Source: Microbacterium sp. cf046 (lineage in GTDB: Bacteria > Actinomycetota > Actinomycetes > Actinomycetales > Microbacteriaceae). Taken from it: a DNA stretch of 64,000 nt. Where the stretch lies: NCBI RefSeq assembly GCF_900114345.1, contig NZ_FOZJ01000003.1:682001-746000 (forward strand). The letters run 5' to 3'. The translations under genes and the position numbers were made by a program. The notes under the pieces were generated by a model that saw only the letters and a list, made by a program, of their open reading frames with translations, was not told the origin of the DNA and searched no databases. Of this stretch, positions 59,882 through 64,000 are shown in pieces. The first letter of the stretch is position 1, and the number at the start of each line of letters is the position of its first letter.

Positions 59882-59918
59882 CCGTCGATCGTAGAGGCGC
59901 CGCCCGGGCGGGCGCGGG

Positions 59919-59948
59919 TTCGCCCGCATCCGACCCATGCCGTACACT
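59919..59948 (+). promoter_or_regulatory. Promoter of the tRNA-Trp/secE/nusG unit
   Basis: TTCGCC (59919-59924), an 18-base spacer and TACACT (59943-59948) point toward tRNA-Trp. About 110 bases of leader follow, containing a hairpin ATGCAG/CTGCAT (59954-59972) and a run TCTTTT that may attenuate transcription. Confidence 0.5.
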
Positions 59949-60059
59949 GGAGCATGCAGTTGAAGTCTGCATTCTTTTGCCGTGCCCGCCGTTCGGGCAG
60001 GCTCCCTCTCATACAGGTTGCGGTGGAAGACTGTGGGCATCCCGAGGCCGATGGCCTCT

Positions 60060-60132
<73 letters not shown>

Positions 60133-60168
60133 CGCGTCAGCCGAAGCTGACACATGGAAGGTAATCAG

Positions 60169-60441
60169 GTGGGTTCGATGGTTCAAGACGAGCCGAAGGG
60201 CGGCGAGGTCGTCGCAAACGGCGCGCCCCGCGAGAAGAAGCCCAACGTCTTCGCTCGCATCGCTCTGTTCATCCGTCAGGTGTTCGCGGAGCTCCGCAAG
60301 GTCGTCACGCCGACCCGTCAGGAGCTGATCAAGTACACGGGTGTCGTGCTCGGGTTCGTCGTCGTCATGATGGCGCTGGTCTACGGCCTCGATCTGCTGT
60401 TCGTCTGGGTGACCACGATCGTCTTCGGCGTTCCCTCCTGA
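60169..60441 (+). CDS. secE: Preprotein translocase subunit SecE
   Basis: 90 residues. A charged N-terminal part is followed by the SecE core (ARIALFIRQVFAELRKVVTPTRQELIKYTGVVLGFVVVMMALVYGLDLLFVW) with one transmembrane helix. SecE clamps SecY in the translocon. GTG 60169 is preferred to ATG 60154 because GGAAGG lies 7 bases upstream of it. tRNA-Trp precedes and nusG follows, the usual neighbourhood. Confidence 0.94.
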   Translation: MGSMVQDEPKGGEVVANGAPREKKPNVFARIALFIRQVFAELRKVVTPTRQELIKYTGVVLGFVVVMMALVYGLDLLFVWVTTIVFGVPS

Positions 60442-60507
60442 CCCACGTGATGTGCACCGCGGGGCGGATCTTCGAATCCGACGCCCACGAAACGGAAGAG
60501 ATTGCAA

Positions 60508-61650
60508 TTGTCTGAAAGATATGTCGACGACGCCGACTGGGCGACCGCTGCGGAGCAGTCTTCGGAGGACGACGAGGCCCAGGAGGGCAACATCCTCCTC
60601 GAAGAGGACCGCGCGAACACCCCGGCCGAGCACCTGGCCGTCCACATCGTCGAAGACGGTGAGGACGACCTCGAGGATCTCGACGACATCGACATCGACG
60701 ACCCGGAGGCGGACGCGATCGTGAATGACGCTCTGAACATCGACAAGGCCGACGAGGCCCAGGCTGCGGCGGAGGTCCTCACCGACTCGCTCGCGGAGGA
60801 GGTCGCGGCGTACGCCGCCGTGCACGCCGACGACGTCACCCCCTACGACGGTCCCGACATCAACGGCGACGAGGACGAGCCCGTTCTCGATGAGGACTTC
60901 GTCGCGGAGGTGGATGCCGCCGCCGGCGTCGTCGACGACGTCGAGGCCTCCGTCGACGCGGCGGACGCGGCCACTGTCGAGGGCGACCTCGACTCCGCGG
61001 ACGCGGAGGACGACGGCGAAGACACCGAGGAAGACCCCTACGAGGCCTTCCGTGCCGAACTGCGCACCCTGCCCGGCAAGTGGTACGTCATCCACTCGTA
61101 CGCGGGCTTCGAGCGCAAGGTGAAGGCCAACATCGAGCAGCGCAAGTCGACGCTCGAGGTCGAAGAGGACATCTACCAGATCGAGGTCCCGATGGAGGAC
61201 GTCGTCGAGATCAAGAACGGGCAGCGCAAGATGGTCACGCGCGTCCGGATCCCCGGCTACGTGCTCGTGCGCATGGAGCTCAACGAAGACACCTGGTCGG
61301 TCGTGCGTCACACGCCCGGCGTGACCGGCTTCGTCGGCAACGCGCACAACCCAACCCCGCTGCGCTTCGAAGAGTCCTTCAACATGCTGAAGTCCCTCGT
61401 CGAGGTCAAGGAGGTCGCTCCTGCCAAGGGCACCGCGGCCAAGGGCGGCCACGCGGTTGCGCGCAGCATCCCGGCCGAGGTCGACTTCGAGGTCGGCGAG
61501 ACCATCACGATCAAGGAAGGCTCCTTCGCGGGCCTGCCCGGCACGATCAGCGAGATCAAGCCCGAGAGCGGCAAGCTCACGGTCCTCGTCTCGCTGTTCG
61601 AGCGCGAGACGCCGGTCGAGCTCAGCTTCGACCAGGTCACCAAGCTCTGA
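60508..61650 (+). CDS. nusG: Transcription termination/antitermination factor NusG with long acidic N-terminus
   Basis: 380 residues. The NusG core (about 190-380) has the NGN domain ([22 protein letters not shown]..) and a KOW domain ([37 protein letters not shown]). The first ~185 residues are highly acidic and low-complexity (Asp, Glu, Ala), more than a doubling of the E. coli length. Start TTG 60508 has GGAAGAG 7 bases upstream; an alternative TTG 60502 is too close. NusG binds RNA polymerase and links it to Rho or ribosomes. A strong terminator follows instead of rplK. Confidence 0.94.
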   Translation: MSERYVDDADWATAAEQSSEDDEAQEGNILLEEDRANTPAEHLAVHIVEDGEDDLEDLDDIDIDDPEADAIVNDALNIDKADEAQAAAEVLTDSLAEEVAAYAAVHADDVTPYDGPDINGDEDEPVLDEDFVAEVDAAAGVVDDVEASVDAADAATVEGDLDSADAEDDGEDTEEDPYEAFRAELRTLPGKWYVIHSYAGFERKVKANIEQRKSTLEVEEDIYQIEVPMEDVVEIKNGQRKMVTRVRIPGYVLVRMELNEDTWSVVRHTPGVTGFVGNAHNPTPLRFEESFNMLKSLVEVKEVAPAKGTAAKGGHAVARSIPAEVDFEVGETITIKEGSFAGLPGTISEIKPESGKLTVLVSLFERETPVELSFDQVTKL

Positions 61651-61664
61651 CGCACGACGTCAGC

Positions 61665-61701
61665 ACAACGCCCCGCCCGGCTTCGACCGGCGGGGCGTTG
61701 T
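61665..61701 (+). terminator. Intrinsic terminator after nusG
   Basis: A perfect 13-bp stem (61665-61677 with 61689-61701) and an 11-base loop lie 15 bases after the nusG stop and 8 bases before the end of the converging tetR gene. Confidence 0.88.
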
Positions 61702-61708
61702 CGTCTGT

Positions 61709-62323
61709 TCAGACGGATGCCGCCAGAAGGGCCTGCGTCCGGGAGCGCACCTGATCGAGCGCAGCGAGATTGCCGCGCAGATAGCTGATCAGGCAGTTCA
61801 GGAAGAGACCGTCGAAGAGGGCGTACGCCGTGTCGCGATCGATGTTCGGGGTGGCGCCGCGAAGCTGCGCGTGCCGTTCCACGACCGCCCACACCATGTC
61901 GGTCAGCAGCTCGTCGATCGCGATGATCGTGTCGCGGAAGCCTTCCTCGAACAGGGCCTGATTGCGCAGGTCGTACCAGAGCCGGTGCATGTCCGACTCG
62001 TCGCGCAGGGTCGCGGAGATCTCGACGCCGAACCGCTCGACCAGCTCGTCGGCGGACGCGGACGTCTCCACGATCGGGTCGTAGCGACGCGCGCACTCCG
62101 ACTTGTACTGCCAGATCGCCTGTGCGATCAGGTCGTCCTTGCCGTCGAAGTAGTAGTGCAGGATGCCGGTGGAGAGCTCATTGCGCGCGGCGACGTCCCG
62201 CAGGCCGGTGTTCGCGAACCCGCGTTCCGCGATGGCGGCGAGGGCGGAGTCGGCGAGCTCGCGCCGTCGCACTTCGAACTTGTTCGCTGCGGCCCGCTCG
62301 GCGCGCTCTGCTGAGGTGCTCAT
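61709..62323 (-). CDS. TetR family regulator (BetI-like)
   Basis: 204 residues. The helix-turn-helix (about 20-65: RRRELADSALAAIAERGFANTGLRDVAARNELSTGILHYYFDGKDDLI) is followed by an all-helical ligand domain with a TetR_C_6/BetI look. It is divergent from an SDR dehydrogenase, so it most likely represses that operon. ATG 62323 is followed by the usual charged tail before the DNA-binding domain. Confidence 0.9.
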   Translation of the reverse strand: MSTSAERAERAAANKFEVRRRELADSALAAIAERGFANTGLRDVAARNELSTGILHYYFDGKDDLIAQAIWQYKSECARRYDPIVETSASADELVERFGVEISATLRDESDMHRLWYDLRNQALFEEGFRDTIIAIDELLTDMVWAVVERHAQLRGATPNIDRDTAYALFDGLFLNCLISYLRGNLAALDQVRSRTQALLAASV

Positions 62324-62397
62324 GACTTCTCCTTCCGGCGTGTTTCGTCGATGATACGCGGCGGATCGCGCCCGACCCAGTCATTCGCGAAGAATTT

Positions 62398-62442
62398 TGG
62401 ACGACTGTCTGAATTCTGCTTGTCACTCGTCCAGTTTTCTGG
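62398..62442. promoter_or_regulatory. Candidate TetR operators before the SDR gene
   Basis: TGGACGA (62398-62404) and its complement TCGTCCA (62427-62433) form a spaced inverted repeat. CCAG-TTTT-CTGG (62431-62442) overlaps its right arm. The stretch is much richer in A/T than the genes around it. Confidence 0.45.
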
Positions 62443-62487
62443 TGTGCTGAGGCCACCACTTTCAAAGTCGAAAGAAATGGAGCAGTC

Positions 62488-63288
62488 ATGACCGCTGATC
62501 TGACGGGAGCCCGAGTGCTCGTCACCGGAGGAGCGAAGGGGCTCGGGCTTCGAACAGCCCAGGCGATCCTCGCCGGGGGCGGCGCCGTCGCCATCGCCGA
62601 CATCGACGAGGGGGCCGGCGCAGAGGCGGTGGCTTCGCTCACCCAGGACGGGGGCACGGCGGTGTTCATCGCACTCGATGTGACCGACGACGCATCCTGG
62701 GAGCGGGCGAGCGCCGAGGCCGTCGAAGCCTTGGGCGGCCTGAACGGGGTCGTCAACAATGCGGGCATCGAGATCTCCGACCTGTTCGTCGACCTCGACC
62801 CTGAGGGGGTCCGCAAGATCCTCGAGGTGAACGTCCTCGGCACCGCGCTCGGCATCAAGCACGCCTTCCGCGCGATGCGACCCGAAGGATCCGCGGGCGC
62901 CGGCGGCGCGATCGTGAACATCGCCTCCGTGGCCGCCACGATCGCCTTCCCCGGCATCGCCGCGTACTCCGCATCGAAGTCCGCGGTGGACCGGCTCACC
63001 AAGGTCGCCGCGGCAGAGTCGGGGCGGATGGGCTACGGGGTGCGGGTCAACACGGTCTGCCCGGGCCTGGTGCCCAACGCGATGGGCGCGAAGCTCGCCG
63101 TCGACATGGAGGAGCTCGGCCTGTTCCCGTCGGTGGATGCCGCGGTCGGGGCCGTCGTCTCGCTCACGCCCTCGGGGCGGCTCGCGACCGAGGACGACAT
63201 CGCCAACGGCGTCGCGTTCCTCCTCTCCGAGGACGCGGCGTTCATCAACGGGGTCACGCTGTCCATCGACGGCGCAATGGGAATGTGA
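62488..63288 (+). CDS. SDR family NAD(P)-dependent oxidoreductase
   Basis: 266 residues, classical short-chain dehydrogenase. The cofactor motif TGxxxGxG reads TGGAKGLGLRTAQAI, NNAG is present, and the catalytic YxxxK is YSASKSAV with the serine in IASVAATIAFPG. It oxidises or reduces an alcohol/ketone, possibly a steroid or cyclic alcohol. An AATGGAGC site precedes ATG 62488. The next gene starts 10 bases after its stop, so they share an operon. Confidence 0.9.
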   Translation: MTADLTGARVLVTGGAKGLGLRTAQAILAGGGAVAIADIDEGAGAEAVASLTQDGGTAVFIALDVTDDASWERASAEAVEALGGLNGVVNNAGIEISDLFVDLDPEGVRKILEVNVLGTALGIKHAFRAMRPEGSAGAGGAIVNIASVAATIAFPGIAAYSASKSAVDRLTKVAAAESGRMGYGVRVNTVCPGLVPNAMGAKLAVDMEELGLFPSVDAAVGAVVSLTPSGRLATEDDIANGVAFLLSEDAAFINGVTLSIDGAMGM

Positions 63289-63298
63289 GGGTCAGCGC

Positions 63299-64000
63299 AT
63301 GAGCACAGACAAGCCCGTCGTCGTCTACGGCGTCAGCGGATACACCGGTCGACTGATCTGCGAGTACCTCCGCGAACTCGGCGTTCCCTTCGTGGCCGCC
63401 GGTCGCGACGCGGATCGCGTTCGTGCGGTCGTCGACAAGATCCCCGGCATCGAGACCGCGGATTACGAGATCATCGGCGTCGAGAACGATGCGGAGGCGC
63501 TTGCCGCCGCGTTCGAGGGCGCCCAGGTGATCTGCAACACCGCCGGCCCGTTCATCAAATTCGGACCGGAGGTGGTCGCTGCGGCCCTCAAGATCGGCGC
63601 GCACTACACCGACACCACGGGCGAGCAGGACTGGGTGCTGCATGCCCGCGACACGTGGGGCGATCAGTTCGCGGAAGCCGGTCTGCTGCTGGCACCCGGC
63701 GTCGCCCACATGTACACCGTGAGCGAGATCGCCGCCAACATCGCCCTCGAGCCGGGCGGCTACGACACCCTCGACATCCTCGTGCTGTGGAAGGGACTGC
63801 CCACCTACGCGTCGACCCAGACGATCTTCACGATCCTCAAGGCCGACTGGTTCTACCTCGAGCAGAACAAGCTCGTCGAGTGGGATCATACGTCCGCGTT
63901 CGACGTTCCGGTCCCCGGCTACCACGAGCTCGCGATCGCGGTGCCCTGGGGAGGGATGTCGCACCCGATCTGGTTCCAGAACGATCCGCGCGTGAGCAAT
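63299..64000 (+). CDS. Saccharopine dehydrogenase-like NAD(P)-binding protein, N-terminal part
   Basis: 234 residues are visible; the frame is still open at the window edge. The N-terminal Rossmann motif VVVYGVSGYTGRLICEYLREL and CNTAGPFIKFGPEVVAAALKIGAHYTDTTGEQDW are typical of saccharopine-dehydrogenase/trans-acting-enoyl-reductase-like proteins. These act on diverse substrates, and lysine metabolism is not implied. ATG 63299 has GAGGGT upstream and lies 10 bases after the SDR stop, so the two probably form one catabolic operon under the TetR regulator. Confidence 0.85.
   Translation, partial: MSTDKPVVVYGVSGYTGRLICEYLRELGVPFVAAGRDADRVRAVVDKIPGIETADYEIIGVENDAEALAAAFEGAQVICNTAGPFIKFGPEVVAAALKIGAHYTDTTGEQDWVLHARDTWGDQFAEAGLLLAPGVAHMYTVSEIAANIALEPGGYDTLDILVLWKGLPTYASTQTIFTILKADWFYLEQNKLVEWDHTSAFDVPVPGYHELAIAVPWGGMSHPIWFQNDPRVSN

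Noticed and set aside
59954..59978. A T-box-like leader before tRNA-Trp
   Set aside because: There is a small hairpin and a T-rich stretch but no T-box sequence or specifier loop, and a tRNA gene follows rather than a tryptophan gene.

Overview
The window is high-GC actinobacterial chromosome. Gene content and style point to Microbacterium or a close relative in the Microbacteriaceae. Signs of this are a coproporphyrin-type heme operon (ChdC/HemQ present), a NusG with a long acidic N-terminus, DUF2510 and SHOCT proteins, a RamB-type regulator beside aceB-aceA, and many genes whose start codon sits 6-7 bases after a TANNNT-like -10 box (probable leaderless mRNAs). No rRNA, CRISPR array, transposase or phage gene was seen. 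The genus is an inference; no search was run.

Layout, left part. 1-2.3 kb: end of an inositol-monophosphatase gene, a membrane-anchored M23 peptidase, then tRNA-Thr(GGT), tRNA-Met(CAT) and a terminator. 2.3-5.2 kb: a diaminopropionate ammonia-lyase/M20 hydrolase operon divergent from an Lrp-type regulator. 5.2-8 kb: an overlapping FAD oxidoreductase/methyltransferase pair resembling the enzymes that make 10-methyl fatty acids. 8-19.5 kb: alcohol dehydrogenase, serine hydrolase, ATP-grasp enzyme, PadR regulator with its membrane partner, SHOCT protein, arylsulfatase, cardiolipin synthase and a DUF2510 protein.

Middle. 19.5-28.5 kb: heme biosynthesis. hemA is divergent from a tightly coupled run hemE-cgoX(hemY)-chdC-cpfC-hemC-hemB-hemL, with no hemD in the run. 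It is followed by a TauE/SafE exporter, two hotdog (MaoC/Had-like) dehydratases and murB. 31.3-34.1 kb: a two-component system and a PepSY-repeat protein; both promoters carry the same 11-bp-spaced TTCAG repeats. 34.1-41.3 kb: an aminotransferase, small genes, and the glyoxylate shunt (aceA, aceB) divergent from ramB.

Right part. 41.4-49.3 kb: a DUF559/AbiEi-like gene with GTTGTGCAC-type repeats on both sides, then a sugar locus. In it a secreted glucoamylase-like (possibly GH144) enzyme and a TetR regulator converge on an ABC importer and a GH1 beta-glucosidase. The two promoters share a conserved element, which suggests one regulon that breaks an extracellular beta-glucan into oligosaccharides, imports them and hydrolyses them. 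49.4-59.2 kb: a polyamine/GABA catabolic island (FAD oxidoreductase, PucR regulator, gabT, putrescine oxidase-like enzyme, universal stress protein, APC permease, semialdehyde dehydrogenase). 59.2-61.7 kb: TPR protein, tRNA-Trp(CCA), secE and nusG, ended by a strong terminator with no rplK after it. 61.7-64 kb: a TetR regulator divergent from an SDR dehydrogenase and a saccharopine-dehydrogenase-like protein cut by the window edge.

Coding density is very high. The only gene-free stretch over 300 bases is 42295-42629, which holds two of the repeats and the sugar-locus promoter. Start codons were chosen from Shine-Dalgarno spacing, 4-base overlaps, or a -10 box 6-7 bases upstream.
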